Shown: one piece after another, positions 44,140 through 56,740 of the stretch
Position numbering within the stretch: position 1 is the stretch's first letter
Layout of the letters: the number at the start of each line of letters is the position of its first letter
NCBI RefSeq assembly: GCF_039555335.1
Contig: NC_092635.1
Location: 48,318,052 to 48,382,051 of the forward strand
DNA: 64,000 bases
Source: Amphiura filiformis
Taxonomy: Eukaryota > Echinodermata > Ophiuroidea > Amphilepidida > Amphiuridae
Direction: 5' to 3'
Position numbers and translations under genes: made by a program
Notes under the pieces: generated by a model
What the model was told of the DNA's origin: nothing
Seen by the model: the letters and a program-made list of their open reading frames with translations, nothing else
Database searches by the model: none

Positions 44140-45400
44140 TTCTTTGCTCCGCGCATTTATTCAACAAACAAGCCCAGTATTGGTTCATTGGTTCTTGAGA
44201 TAGCTCTTGATATTTTGAGAAAAATATCTCAAATCTTGGACTTTTTATGTTGAAGCCTATGGCTAGTACGCAGAGCATTAATTTTACATCATCACAAAAT
44301 CTGCACATTCCATTGAAGGTGAATGACATAATACAAATTCCAAGACATGTACATCATTCTAGTACTTTGGCCATTGAACTTCAAAAAAGTAAATATTACA
44401 AAATATTGTTTTCAATCAAATATATAGTGTAGTATAACAAGTAATATTGATATGATTGTTGCTAACAACAATGTAACACTGATCTGATAGAGAGAGGTCA
44501 TGCATGTGTGTAATTCAAACTTGTTCTTCGTCATGACCAAGTCGTTTTGACATTCTCAAGACAGTGAAAGTAACAATGAATCTTCAAAAATCCAAAATTT
44601 ACGTAGATCTATGCCCAGATTATAGAATTAATATTATCACATATAAAATATTTGCCATTTTCTGCAATTACTTTTCTCTGATGAAGGCACCGGATGAATC
44701 AACCTTCCTTTTATGGAACCCAATCAAGGGTCAAGGAGAGTTTGATTGACTGACACAAACTAGTCTTTTTAATTCATTCTCAGATTAGGCCATCTTAATT
44801 TAATAGTTTGTCTCATAGTCATAGTAAAATTGTCCGCTTTTTGCGTGTTGTTCAGTTTTTTCCTGCTGTTTTATTTTTTTCCAAATCCACCACACAAAAA
44901 TCTCATGTCTGACATCGCCAGATGTCAAATTAGCCTAAATCGTAAATCTCAATAAAATTCTTTATCTTGATCACAGTGAACCCTCCTTGATAGATGAAAA
45001 GGTGGGCTACTCTTGTCAAAAAACTCATCCAACAGATATGAAAATTAAAGTAAAAAAAAAACACTTTAAAAATGCATCCTGCATTACGTATTTAACTTGG
45101 GAAAGACTTTGAGACAAGCTATAAAATTAAGATGGCCTTATAGTATTTGTCACAGACATTCATTTTACCCCTTTTGAAATATCAGGGAAGGGTCTTTAGC
45201 TTTCTTCAACCTATAAGTTGGGAAAATTATTTGTTTTTTTGTACCATGCAACTTATGCTAGCGTAAATATGTGTGCACAAGTCAAAAAGCACACATCCAT
45301 GGGTGCCAAGCCCAACTGTGTGCACACCTTTCTTTACCAATGCACAATGTTATGAGTCTTACCACTTAATAGGTTGAACGAAGTATTAATGTTTATAAAG
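44140..45400. other. non-coding stretch downstream of TPGS2
   Basis: No exon recognised. 44762-44795 is half of the MITE seen complete at 46163-46294 (AACTAGTCTTTTTAATTC). Confidence 0.45.
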
Positions 45401-45692
45401 TTGGTTAATGTGCTAATTCCAGTTAAAGACCACGCTCTCCTGTGGAAGATTTTGGAAATATCTTCCACATGGGGAGTATGAATTTCAAATGGAATTAGCA
45501 CATTAACCAACTCTATTTGAAACTCACCCTCCCTCTGTAGAAGATTCAGGTTGAATCTCTGTCAGTAGGTGTATGAATTTCAAATGGATCTGTCTACTGT
45601 GTTCATTCCATTTGAAATTCATACTCCTCCTGTGGAAGATATTCCCAAAATTTTCTTATACAGGGGTAGTGTGGATTTTAAACGGAATAGCC
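45401..45692. mobile_element. foldback MITE copy 2, two adjacent hairpins
   Basis: 45401-45512 pairs end to end (TTGGTTAATGTGCTAATTCC / GGAATTAGCACATTAACCAA). 45585-45690 is a second related hairpin with ATTCCATTTGAAATTCATAC. It ends about 50 bp from the last TPGS2 exon. Confidence 0.65.
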
Positions 45693-45741
45693 CAATACAC
45701 TGAAACAAGTGTGATATAATACTAGATACATCTGGGCATAC

Positions 45742-48700
45742 TTACTTGGCAGCAGATGCCAGTCGTCTCTTCTGACTCTGTTGAGTACCTGATTTAACTC
45801 TGTAAAGGCAAAGATTATATACATAAAGAAGGCATAATTATCCTGATCTTGATAAATAAATCTGGGGTTTTATAGTGCATGATGCCAAACCTACAGGGTT
45901 AAAAATTCTTAAAATTTCTGAATTTCATTACCATATTTGGAATCAGCATGAAAAATGCATTAAAATTAGTACAAACATGCCTAGTATTGGTTCAGTGGTT
46001 CTTGAGATAGCTCTTGATATCTTTTCATATTGAAGTCTATATGGCCAGCATAGCATTAAACACATCTTAAGTTAGTCAATGTCACAACTTTAGAGATTTA
46101 TAGTTGTATGCATCGTTAGTAACGGAGAAACAAGAGAACCCCATCAAAATGTTATAATGGAAGACCGAATTAAAAAGACTAGTTTGCATCTGACGTACTA
46201 TCAACCAGACCAAAAATGCCGTACTGCACAGGTCTCCAACCAATCACAACGCACCGTTGCCCTGAGGTCGCAAACTAGTCTTTTTAATTCGGTCAATTAT
46301 AGCTGTTGTGTTTTTTAGACATATTTTGGCAGATTTTTGACAACTGTCATCAAATTTAGCCAGAAGTATTTTGGACGATGTAATATTGGAAAAAATGAAT
46401 TTGGATTAAACATTGTTCACCCTTATCTATAAAACAATGAGTTAACAACATAGCGAAACCTGTCTGTGATCGTATTAATGATGGAACTTTCTTTCTTAAA
46501 CACACAAGTCTATAGGAATATTAGGCAATTCTTGGCTAAGAAGGAATTACTCAGCAAGCTTGTAGCCCTGCGATACACATACGCTCGTATAATGCCTTAT
46601 AATGAGTACACGCTTAATACAATACATTGAGGCAAAAGGTATGTTCGAACTTGGCCAAGAATGACCTAATTTACCATATAGTTTATTTGTCAAAAATTTA
46701 AGAAATCCATTTGCGATAAAATTCTGAAGGAATAACTTACTTTCTTTCTGTCTTATTCTTAAACACCTTAGCTGCATCTAATTTAATAGTTGGTATTGGT
46801 CCTGTGGTATGTGAGTCCGGGTCTATTCCAAGCTCTCCACTTACAAGTGCTCTCTCTGGAGCATACATGTTGAACCATTGCTGTATTTTGTGAATTAAAA
46901 ACATCATTTACGTCAGTCATTTATAGGGGAGTACTGTATTATATACAGCGGAAACCATGTTCACACAAAATTGTCAGGGCCTCAGATTTTAATTTGTGTT
47001 GAAAGAATTTTTTGTTATCATGTCTTTATAATGCACACAATTTATGCTTGGAACTTTTTTTGAGCTATCAGGAATTTTATGTAAACAGATTTTGTGTTAA
47101 CAAATTTCCACTGTATTATATACGTTAAACCTAACTAAACATTTTCCAAACATTACACCACTGTGATTCAAGATAATTTACTAGGGTTGCACAACCGAGT
47201 CGGCAAAAAGTAGTCGCGACTATTAGCCTTAGTCACAACTTTTGACTATGCCCTGTTAATAGTTGACTAATGACTACTATCTATTGCTAACTGGTGTCTC
47301 GCATTGGCAAGCCATATTACATAGCCTGGGATAGTTGCATGACAGAAAACTGTAAAAGCATGCATGGAAGAGTTATTTTAGGATTGTGGTGTTCTATATT
47401 TATTTATTTGTTTACATTAAATTCATGTCTACTGAATGATAAATTGCATCCTCATGTGATACAACTGCAAAACAGTGATATTGTTTTTATTGTATGAACA
47501 AACAGGGTGATAAATAGTAGGACCTACCTTAGCCTGTGGAGTGAGCCCTATATCAGTGAACACATATTGCCACTGTGGAAGACCAAGGTGCATTAACATC
47601 AGTCGGAAATAATGAGTAAATGTAGGAGCCAAGAAATGCCAGCGTAGGGCTCGGTCTAGAAACCACACCTCTGGTATACGTGGTGCTGCTGTACCTAAAT
47701 GTATAACATTAACAAAGATAGACATTCAGAATGGACTGTTCCAATTTAAGTACACACTCCCTCTGTAAAATATCTTCCACAGAGGGAGTATGAATTGCAA
47801 AGGAAAGTAGCACAACATTGCTAATTACGCAAATCAGCTATGTATTCTATATCACCAAATTGGCATAATTTTGGTTAATTTTTGTTAATTTTTCAAGGCC
47901 CATGGTGACATATCTCTCACAGGTCTGAAGACAAATCATAGTATAGATTAGAGCATAATAACTGCGCAACAGTTGTTTGGAGGTCTCTTACAACAAGTCT
48001 CGCTCTTACACTGTTGTTAATTTTGCGATCAGAGTGTCATCGCTCATATATAGCACTTTCATCTCCAACCTTTAAATCAAATTATAACAAGAGTTACTTC
48101 AAACTGCAGCTAATACAAAGTTCTTTCCCCACACTAAAATACCAAACCAAAATTTGCAGACTTTGCTCTCATGAACTTGAGTAGATCATATCATTATGAA
48201 TTCGGCAGACAGCCGAATCCGGATTCGTTTTCTGGATAAATTTATGTTACACATGAATTAATTTGATTAAGAGAACAAGAAATCAAACAATTTAGCTCTA
48301 TATAGATGGCAGTCATATCAATTTTTTAACAGTCTTCAGCATAAGTAAGTGAAAGAGGGTGGCATGCTGGGTTTGCTGACGATGCAGCGCAGTACGGACG
48401 ATGATGATCACCGTTCAAAATTAATACGCTGCCCTCTTGAGATGAGTGTACTAAAAGCTGAATACGGATTCGGTTGTCTGCTGAGTTCATGACGATATTG
48501 TACACAATAAATCATGTCTAGATCTTGTTTACCTGGTTTGGTGTCCTTATACACTAGGCAGACTTTCCCATGCCCATCACACGGGTCCAACTCAAATACA
48601 CAACTCCGCTGATCAAAATGTGGATGATCACACACATTGTCTGCAAGAAAAATATTAATACTTGAAAATTATGCGGTTTGAAAATTACCTGGCACAAAAG

Positions 48701-51700
48701 CCAGGATTATTGCTTAAAAAGGACCATGCAAAACATTATCATCAATTTTGAGGTAATGACTCTGGTCCAAAAGCATGGAAACTTGTTCAGTAGGCCAAAA
48801 TACTTGGCTGTAGATGTAGATAGAAAAAAAACCTTGAACACAAGGGAACAAGCAAAAAGTTTGATGATGTCTTAAAACGAAAATCATTTCATTAGGACAG
48901 CAGGGGGACAAAAAAGTCCAATTACGTTGGTAAAAAAACTAGTTAAAATATCAGTCAAACTTGATCTTTAGGGTTGGAATGTTTAAAATTTCACACTTAC
49001 ATTTCAGGGAGGGAGGGGTCAGTCTCCTAACTAAAGCACTTTCATTTATAGGAAGTTGTTTTAAAACCTTTGGTTTGTTCCTGGTTCCTTAACAGGTGCA
49101 AAGAATTATTACCTTCTTCCTCACTGTCATAATCGATCATCTCCAGTCCATTATTAGATGTTGTTGATGGCTTCTCTCCTGCAAGTTTCTTGACATCTGT
49201 GATGCTGTTGATCTCCATCCGACCCACTGGCATTGAGTTCTCTACAATCAAAACAATATAACAATCATTAGCAGACACTTCTCATCATGTTGCCGAAACG
49301 TACAAAGTGGATATTTTTAGATCAGAAAATTGACTTTTAAAATGAAAATACAAATATTCACTGTCTTCCTACTCAAGTGTCAGAATTTTGCTACTGTATA
49401 AATAGCAGCATCTAGATTGCCCAAGGCTCAGCGGCACAAAGACATACCTCCAATGGCTACTGTATAGGGCCTAAACATTGAATGCATTCAGATTTCCCAA
49501 AGCTTAGCGGCACAAAGACGTATATCCATTAGCTGCAGTATAAATTATTGCATCTAAATTACCCAAGGCTCAGCAGCACAAAGACGTATCTCCATCAACT
49601 GCTGTATAAGTGATTGCATCTAGATTACCCAAGGCTCAGCAGCACAAAGACGTATATCCATTAGCTGCTGTATAAGTGATTGCATCTAGATTACCCAAGG
49701 CTCAGCGGCACAAAGATGTATCTCCATTAGCTACTGTATAAATGATTGCAGCTAGATTACCCAAGGCTCAGCGGCACAAAGACATATCTCCATTAGCTGC
49801 TGTAAAAATGATTACACCTAGATTACCCAAAGCTCAGCGGCACAAAGATGTATCTCCATTAGCTGCTGTATAAATGATTGCATCTAGATTACCCAAGGCT
49901 CAGCGGCACAAAGACGTATCTCCATTAGCTGCTGTATAAATGATTGCATCTACATTACCCAAGGCTTAGCGGCACAAAGATGTATCTCCATTAGCTGCTG
50001 TATAAATGATTGCATCTAGATTACCCAAGGCTCAGCGGCACAAAGACGTATCTCCATTAGCTGCTGTATAAATGATTGCATCTACATTACCCAAGGCTTA
50101 GCGGCACAAAGATGTATCTCCATTAGCTGCTGTATAAATGATTGCAGCTAGATTACCCAAGGCTCAGCGGCACAAAGACATATCTCCATTAGCTGCTGTA
50201 AAAATGATTACACCTAGATTACCCAAAGCTCAGCGGCACAAAGATGTATCTCCATTAGCTGCTGTATAAATGATTGCATCTAGATTACCCAAGGCTCAGC
50301 GGCACAAAGACGTATCTCCATTAGCTGCTGTATAAATGATTGCATCTACATTACCCAAGGCTTAGCGGCACAAAGACGTATCTCCATTAGCTGCTGTATA
50401 AATGATTGCATCTAGATTGCCCAAGGCTCAGCGGCACAATGATGTATCTTCATCAGCTGCTGTATAAATGATTGCATCTAGATTGCCCAAGGCTCAGCGG
50501 CACAATGATGTATCTCCATTATCTGCTGTATAAATGATTCCATCTAGATTACCCAAGACTCAGCGGCACAATGATGTATCTCCATTAGCTGCTGTATAAA
50601 TGATTGTACCTAAAGCTCTACCCACAGATCTAAATCAAGGGGTTATATGAAAGAAGGAACTATATATGCAATAACTGCCCTACTGTACACATCTAAAAAT
50701 ATGACACCTGGCAGCTATTGTAGATGGGATATTCTCGCCCCAACATTTCAGCAAGAGTAAAAAATGGGCTATTCCATTTGAAATCCATACACCCCCTAAT
50801 GGAAGACATGGTATTAATCTTCTACAGAGGGAGTGTGAATTTCACATGGGGTAACCTGAATCATGTGAATGGGTGACTCCAATTGAAATCTACACCCACT
50901 GTATGGGATGTAATTTAAGGTCATGTCGTCCATATGGGGGGTAAATGTATGGATTCCAACTGGAATAGCCCAATGTTTTTCTCACCATCTAGTTTGACAC
51001 TCCATCTGAGCAGAAGGCCGTCTGATGTCAGGTAGAAGTGTTTCAGATCATCTGGTAGTAAACAGGAGTTCCTCTGTTCCCAGGTCACCAACTGATGGCG
51101 CTGTGCTGGAGGTAGATGAGACAAATGCACATCGCAGATGCTTGGCCGCTTTTCTGTAATTAGATAAGGTACCAAACTCATCATTTGATTTACAGATCTA
51201 CCTTTTTAACACTTAAAATTAGACTTCCACATTTAAGGTGACATGTTGTAAATTACCCTATACTCATTCTCCTACCAGTCTAATGTCTGCACCTACTGAA
51301 AAAAAATGAGAACAGGTATGACTATGGGTTTACATACTAAAAAATACTTCCTGTCGGTCAGAGGCCAGGCTTTTGCTCCATCTATCACTAGTCTTAGGAA
51401 ATTATGTTTTTTGTAAACTTGAGCAGTGAGTCCTAACTTTAGCAGTGAGTCCTAACTTTAGACTGCCAGCATGCTTTCAGTCCTTTACATACCGGTACTG
51501 AAATTTACATCATAATGATAAATGAAGATACTGAGTTACATTTACTGGAACTAGCCTAACTTATGCTGTGCTTACTCTAGCTGGAACTCTAGCTTTGAAT
51601 TTGAACACGATAGTTTGCATTTGACACTACATGTAGAGTCTGTTGCTGTCGTTTTTAGGTTGAAAAAACATCAATAGATTTCGAAATACGATAGCTCTAC

Positions 51701-54278
51701 AGTGAACTTAAATGGCAAGCAAATTATCCGAATTTTGAGCCATGATATTTAACATGTTTAAGTTCACGTGGTGAACTACAACATTCAACTGAATGAACAC
51801 AGCCGGATGTATATTATTTGAATACACTGCGCGTTGTATGCCAGCGTTTGTGACTGTGCATGCGTAATGCGGATGTGAATCCAACTTGTGATTGGTTAGT
51901 ATTGTATCCAAGGTTGTGCGTTTGCGTTGTAGTTTGAAATACATGATATACGATCACAGTTGGACCGTGTATTACATGTAGGCTGTTGAAAGCTGTGTTC
52001 TTTCAATTCCTAGTATACTATACACAAACAAACTACCCCCATTCAAGCTGTACGAAGTTAGAAATAAAGGATCCAGTTAGCATGCCAGGCACCACTAAGC
52101 ATACAAAGTGCATTTCTTCATTTTTTTACTAACAAAGCATAACAGACAGTTGGGTACAAACCGGTTTTGGAGCCTGCATGTAAGATAATAATTCGGCTAC
52201 CTTTGCCTGATGGACCTTGTTGTCCACCACTTCCATTTTCATCTAACCAGCATTTGCCGACAGAATGGTTGGCATTCAGCCATGTTTCATCCAGATATAT
52301 ATAATTGAACGTCCAGTAAGTCTTAGTTTTTGCATTGCTCTTATAAAATTGTGTCTTTTGACGACAATATCGGGACGTTCTTTTACTTGCTCATTTGATG
52401 GGCGCTTAGAATAAATTTAAACATAGCCCATGTTTTTTTTAATTCTTCTTAAAGTAGTTTTCAAGTGATTGAAGTATATATAAGCAGATAGGTAAATAAT
52501 GACAAAATTTATAATGATATATGATGTTTACACGGTCATGACGGTGGCCGATGATACCGGTAGATTCGGCTTAGCAACCACCGCTGTATTTTCTTGCACC
52601 AAATTACATTGTATCGCGTTATATAGTGAACAAAACACACAAATAAACACACATCTTAACAATTTAGAAATATTTAATGCACACTTTATTTATTTGTATT
52701 TATCTGTGTAAGCCTTACTTTAATTGTTTTTATTTTATTATTTTCAAAAGCAGACAACGCCATTATTTTGTTATTGTCTTTCGCTAAACCCCCTTTGTTG
52801 ATCAAGTGCATGCCGTGTGGCGACCATTAAATTAACTACTTTCACACCGGGTAGGAGCACCCCATCGTACATGCATGCAGCAAGTGCATGTTCATTTCAG
52901 GTCATTACGCTCTGCCTCTTGTGACTGTTTTGCAGGGCGCGCGCGTATACATTTACATGCAACATCATGCCACCGCTGAAGTTCTCTGGTATTTACTATA
53001 GTCTTGTTGGTTCAACAGTTTAGCCTCACTATAGGTATCATAGGCAAACCTTAGTTAACACATTTGCTAGTCAGCCAAATTCGCCTAGACCGGAGCCCAA
53101 ACACAATACATATTTACATAGAAATTGGACAGGCTGGTCAAGGAAACCTACATAAATATGTTTTCTATACTTCACTTGACCCAAATATATGATTTTTTAT
53201 GGTGATAAGACAATGGCACATGGAATTTTAGAGGGATTTTGATAGCAGTTCCATTAAAAAAAGCTGCTATCATCATGAGACTAAGATCTAGAAACACCAC
53301 CAAAATGCTGTTTTGGGGAATTTTGCTGGCAGAATCTTTTTGATGAAAGTCAATCTTTGACAAGATGTAACTTTGCTACGGAAAGTGCTATGACAAAAAG
53401 GTTTTCAGTTTTGGCTTTCTTTACTCAAGGGCTTTAATTTGATATATAAAATGATGCAGTTTGATGGCAAATTTGAATTCACCTAGCAGGCCTACTCACT
53501 ATTCATTACAAGGGCAAGGCGAGGTAAGCTTTAGTTCACCACGTAAACTTATGGCTCAAAATTCGGACCGCTCGCCAATAAGTTTACTGCTTTCTATGTT
53601 TTGAAATTTGTTGACGTTTTAACGATCCCCGATTCTCGGTCGCTTATTTTAGCCGTGTCACGTCACATGCATGACGCTGGTGGGTACCAACCAAACTTCA
53701 GAAAAAAAACCCTCGATCGCCGATAACGATGTGATATGGGACTTACATAGGATTACACAGAGATATTTCTTGCCAAAATTTGACCATTTCTAGGCAAGTT
53801 GGCCCTACTTTGTCTGCGTTATATGAAAAAGGACAGTCTTAAGTAAGTATAAGTGCAACGCTTTTGATGTTTTGGGAGACTGGGTCGGGAGGGATCAGAA
53901 CAAAAAAATGATGGAGCCTATTCTTGACTGTGTAATATTCCTTCAACCAGTTGCCGTGCGGTAACAGTCTTATGCTAGTTTCATACTACCCTGCCGCTTG
54001 CCGCTGAGCGGCGTGGCGCACGCGCATTGCAGACAAACGGACACAATAAAGGCTTGTCATTGGTTGAAACGCCCTGCCGCTTGCCGCAGCGGCAAGCGGC
54101 AGGAAAGTATGCTGGAGGCTTTATACGATGGACAGATAGTATCAGTTTGTGAATGAGGACATCGTATAAGTTCCTTGTACTAGTCTAGGTAAGCTTACAA
54201 CTGCATGAACTTACCTAACGATCTTGCAACCCACAGCGTAAGCCTTTCGAACAGATCAGTCCCAGAAGATTTTGACAT
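45742..54278 (-). CDS. TPGS2: tubulin polyglutamylase complex subunit 2, complete
   Basis: Seven coding exons on the minus strand: 54278-54215, 51153-50986, 49241-49113, 48640-48533, 47694-47528, 46880-46741, 45799-45742. Phases match at every GT/AG junction; 277 residues. TPGS2 is a non-catalytic subunit of the complex around TTLL1 that adds glutamate chains to tubulin in axonemes, basal bodies and neurons. From memory of the human protein, matching blocks run in order: FERLTLW, TWEQRNSCLLPDDLKHFYLT, RWSVKLDENSMPVGRMEINS, PHFDQRS-VFELD-C-G-GKVCLVYK, EVWFLDRAL-WHFL, HLGLPQWQYVFTDIGLTPQA, KQWFNMY. The tail is Lys/Ser-rich and about 20 residues shorter than human. The ATG at 54278 fits the family's N-terminus. 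The stop TAA lies inside a donor-like AAGTAAGTATG, so a longer spliced tail is possible. Confidence 0.95.
46163..46294. mobile_element. 132-bp MITE with GACCGAATTAAAAAGACTAG ends
   Basis: Perfect inverted ends of about 25 bp (read on, ..TAGTTTGC / GCAAACTA..). In TPGS2 intron 6. A half copy lies at 44762-44795. Confidence 0.75.
47735..47815. repeat. partial foldback MITE (family of 42696) beside TPGS2 exon 5
   Basis: ACACTCCCTCTGTAAAATAT and ATCTTCCACAGAGGGAGTAT form a short hairpin about 40 bp upstream of the exon 5 acceptor. Confidence 0.55.
48191..48493. mobile_element. MITE with GAATTCGGCAGACAGCCGAA-type ends
   Basis: Left CGGCAGACAGCCGAATCCGG faces right ACGGATTCGGTTGTCTGCTG. Located in TPGS2 intron 4, its right end about 40 bp from exon 4. 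Confidence 0.6.
49385..50615. repeat. ~18-copy minisatellite, 66-bp unit, in TPGS2 intron 2
   Basis: Unit: TGATTGCATCTAGATTACCC, AAGGCTCAGCGGCACAAAGA, then YGTATCTCCATTAGCTGCTG and TATAAA. About 18-19 copies, mostly above 90% alike by eye, in one orientation. Blocks of several units repeat as a higher-order set (for example 49737-49980 recurs near 50135-50350). The first copies are more diverged, as in arrays growing from one side. Confidence 0.93.
50765..50972. mobile_element. foldback MITE (family of 42696), copy 3, next to TPGS2 exon 2
   Basis: TGGGCTATTCCATTTGAAAT at the left faces CCAACTGGAATAGCCCA at the right. Its edge lies about 12 bp inside the intron from the donor of exon 2 (GT at 50985-50984). 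Confidence 0.75.
51160..52150. other. TPGS2 intron 1, left part
   Basis: AT-rich intronic DNA; nothing recognised apart from a short duplicated GAGTCCTAACTTTAG at about 51427-51463. Confidence 0.45.
52150..52410 (-). pseudogene. DDE transposase fragment (Tc1/IS630-like), broken
   Basis: The minus strand encodes NEQVKERPDIVVKRHNFIRA, then, in another frame, YIYLDETWLNANHSVGK and GPSGKGSRIIILHAGSKTG. YLDETW with the first catalytic Asp and the P-GKG-R-I-LHAGS motif are typical of IS630/Tc1-type transposases that often occur as host-genome relics. A frame break lies between the two parts near 52304, and both ends of the gene are missing. It sits in TPGS2 intron 1. Confidence 0.75.
52411..53970. 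other. TPGS2 intron 1, middle part
   Basis: No exon or element recognised. Confidence 0.4.
53971..54123. mobile_element. GC-rich MITE with a perfect 31-bp palindrome
   Basis: Outer ends TGCTAGTTTCATACTACC and AAAGTATGCTGGAGGC are imperfect inverted repeats. At 54073-54103 the 15-base arm CCTGCCGCTTGCCGC is mirrored around one A. It lies about 110 bp into TPGS2 intron 1. Confidence 0.65.
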
Positions 54279-54800
54279 TGCTTCCCTTTAAGCTAGTTAC
54301 ATAAGGAAAGATGTAATCTACTATTGTTTTACGAGTTCTGTTGTATATATAAGCAACAATCAACAATCAATTTACTGCAGTTGTGGAGGCTGCCATTTTT
54401 AAATTGTTTCTAGATTTACTTGATATGCAATCATTTTTATCTTATCTTTTGCATTAAACTGTACTAAAATCAACTAATTTGTTGAGGTATAAAGTGTAAT
54501 GGCTTCTGTTTTCTTCTACGTGATCCAATTTTGTATTAAAATAATGTGTTTTGTTTTGCTTCATTTATTTATTGTATAATATTATCAAAAGATCATAAAA
54601 CAAAAACACAAAACTTGGTGGCGCTATTACAAAACTTAAACAGACATCTGACAGACACAGTACAGGCAGTACAGGTGAACAGACACGACAGACACAGATA
54701 TGACAGATCTGAACAGTGTTACTGTTAATACAATTAGCAAAGTTTTAGATATTTTCCCGGATATTTTTAGTCGATTCATTTGGAATTGCATATAAAGAAT
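54279..54800. promoter_or_regulatory. presumed TPGS2 promoter region
   Basis: Lies upstream of the TPGS2 start codon on the minus strand. No TATA box or clear motif can be named. Assigned by position only. Confidence 0.3.
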
Positions 54801-54809
54801 AAAGAAATA

Positions 54810-55195
54810 AATAAAAAAGAATGTAGGAAAGGAAGAGAGAGCTAAAGAAAGAAAGAATTTCCAGAAAGAAAGAAGAAAGAGTTCCAGAAGGAAAGAATTT
54901 CCAGAAGGAAAGTTTTTCCAGAAAGAAAGAATTTCCAGAAAGAAAGAATTTCCAGAAAGAAAGAATTTCCAGAAAGAAAGAATTTCCAGAAAGAAAATAA
55001 GAAAGAAAGAATTGAAAGAAAAAAAAAGAAAGAATGAAAGAAAGAAAGAATGAGAGAAAGAAAGAATGAGAGAAAGAAAGAAAGAAAAAAAGAAAGAAAG
55101 AATGAGAAAAAGAAAGAATGAGAGAAACTAAAGAAAGAATGTCAAGAAAGAGAGAATGAGAGAAAGAAAGAATTTCAAGAAAAAAAGGACAGTGA
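54810..55195 (+). repeat. purine-rich simple repeat (AAAG)n with GAATTTCCAGAAAGAAA units
   Basis: Runs of GAAA plus about nine copies of a 15-17 bp AAGAATTTCCAGAAAG line. Resumes at 55550-55660 after a hAT MITE, so the MITE split one tract. Confidence 0.9.
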
Positions 55196-55223
55196 TTTAT
55201 AGTGCGCTACGCACAGGCACAAC

Positions 55224-55496
55224 CAGGCCCGTAGCCAGGACTTATTGGGGGGGTCTGATTTTGAACAAGTGGACTTTTTTTTTCAAAATTTGGACCTTTT
55301 TGGACTGGAGGGGCGGATTTTGACATTTTTTTTGACCATTTTTTCCCGCAAATGGGACTTTTTGGGTCAAGACGCATAAAAACCTATATTTTTTCGCTCG
55401 CTACGGTCGCACATAGGCCTATGGGACTTTTTGGGCATTTGGCATTGGGGGGTGCACCGCATCCCCAGCACACACACCCCCCTGGCTACGGGCCTG
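55224..55496. mobile_element. hAT-type MITE (CAGGCCCGTAGCCAGG ends), copy 2
   Basis: 273 bp with perfect 16-bp inverted ends CAGGCCCGTAGCCAGG / CCTGGCTACGGGCCTG and an exact 8-bp duplication GGCACAAC (55216-55223, 55497-55504). Core shares lines with 23258-23526 (..GGACTTTTTTTTTCAAAA..). Young and non-autonomous. Confidence 0.92.
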
Positions 55497-55664
55497 GGCA
55501 CAACGCCTAGACGTTGCTCCACAAGCCGCAGCACACTTGACAGAAAGAATTAGAGAGAGAGAGAGAGAGAGAGAAAGAAAGAATTTCAAGAAAGAGAGAA
55601 TGAGAGAAAGAAAGTATGAATTTCAAGAAAGAAAGAAAGAATTTCAACAACAAAAAATTGAGCT

Positions 55665-56370
55665 TTTGAAACTACTGATAAGGTATCAGTGCTGAAATTA
55701 TGCAAAAGACGGGAACTCACCAGAAAGTGAGCAAGCCGAAAAGTGGCGAAGCCAAGGCCAGGGTTTTAGGCTTTTTTGTAATTTTTAGTCCTTAACCCCT
55801 TGACCACCCCCCCCCCCCTTCCCCATCCTCTTCAAAAGTCCTGGTTACAGTTACGCCACACTGATTTGCAGTATTGTAATAGTGCTTTCCAATCTTTGAG
55901 AATCCTAAATGCTACATAGACAGCGAAAAAGCATGAAACATTAAAATATATAGGCCGGTAGTTTCCTTATACGCGTTGTGCTTGAGCCTCAGAAAATAGT
56001 CATCATAAAGCCTATGCTGAGCTATTTAAAAAGGCTAATTTTGTGAGGGGCCCGTGACGTGTAAGACTGTATTATAATACTATATAGATTTGAGTAACCT
56101 GGATTTTTTTTGTTTTTTTGTCTGAATTTATATAATTTGTATTTAAACACACATTAAACCTGTCTAAGATTATTACATCATGGGATTAGCTGCCAATCCG
56201 AATGGAATTAACTAATGATAATATTAATGGTAGGCCTATATTTTATACAATTTTATATAACATTGTCGACGGAAGTTATATATTTTTAGGTACGTTAAGC
56301 ATATTAAGATAAAGAACATCGAAAGATTAGATTACACAACAGAATTCAATTGAATTTAATTCTGTGGATC
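55665..56370. other. non-coding stretch
   Basis: No exon seen. Short C-tract near 55808; TAGGCCTA at 56232. Confidence 0.4.
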
Positions 56371-56399
56371 ACACATGTATAATGCAAACAAAGTGATTA

Positions 56400-56740
56400 T
56401 AGAAAAATAGGAACAGGAAATAGATGATGATGTGGAGGAAATGGAAGAGGGCCAGGACGAAGACGAAGGAAAATAAAAGACGAAGAATAAGAAGATTACG
56501 AAGTGGAACGCTCTTATTAAAAAGTTTTCTTGGCTGTTCTGTATATAGAAGAAGAAAAAGAAGAAGGAGAAGAATGGTAATAATGATGATGATGATGAAG
56601 ATGATGTAGAAGAGGATGATAAATAGGAAGGTGATGAAAAAGATGAAGATCAAGATGATGATGAAGAAGAAGAAGATGATGAAGAAGATATAGAAGATGA
56701 CGATGAAGAAGATGATAATGAAGAGGAAGATGATGAAGGT
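56400..56740 (+). repeat. GAT/GAA-rich low-complexity tract
   Basis: Irregular runs of GATGAT, GAAGAA and AGGA. Frames on either strand are monotonous (Asp/Glu/Lys or Leu/His/Ile) and carry no domain, so I do not call a gene. Confidence 0.75.
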
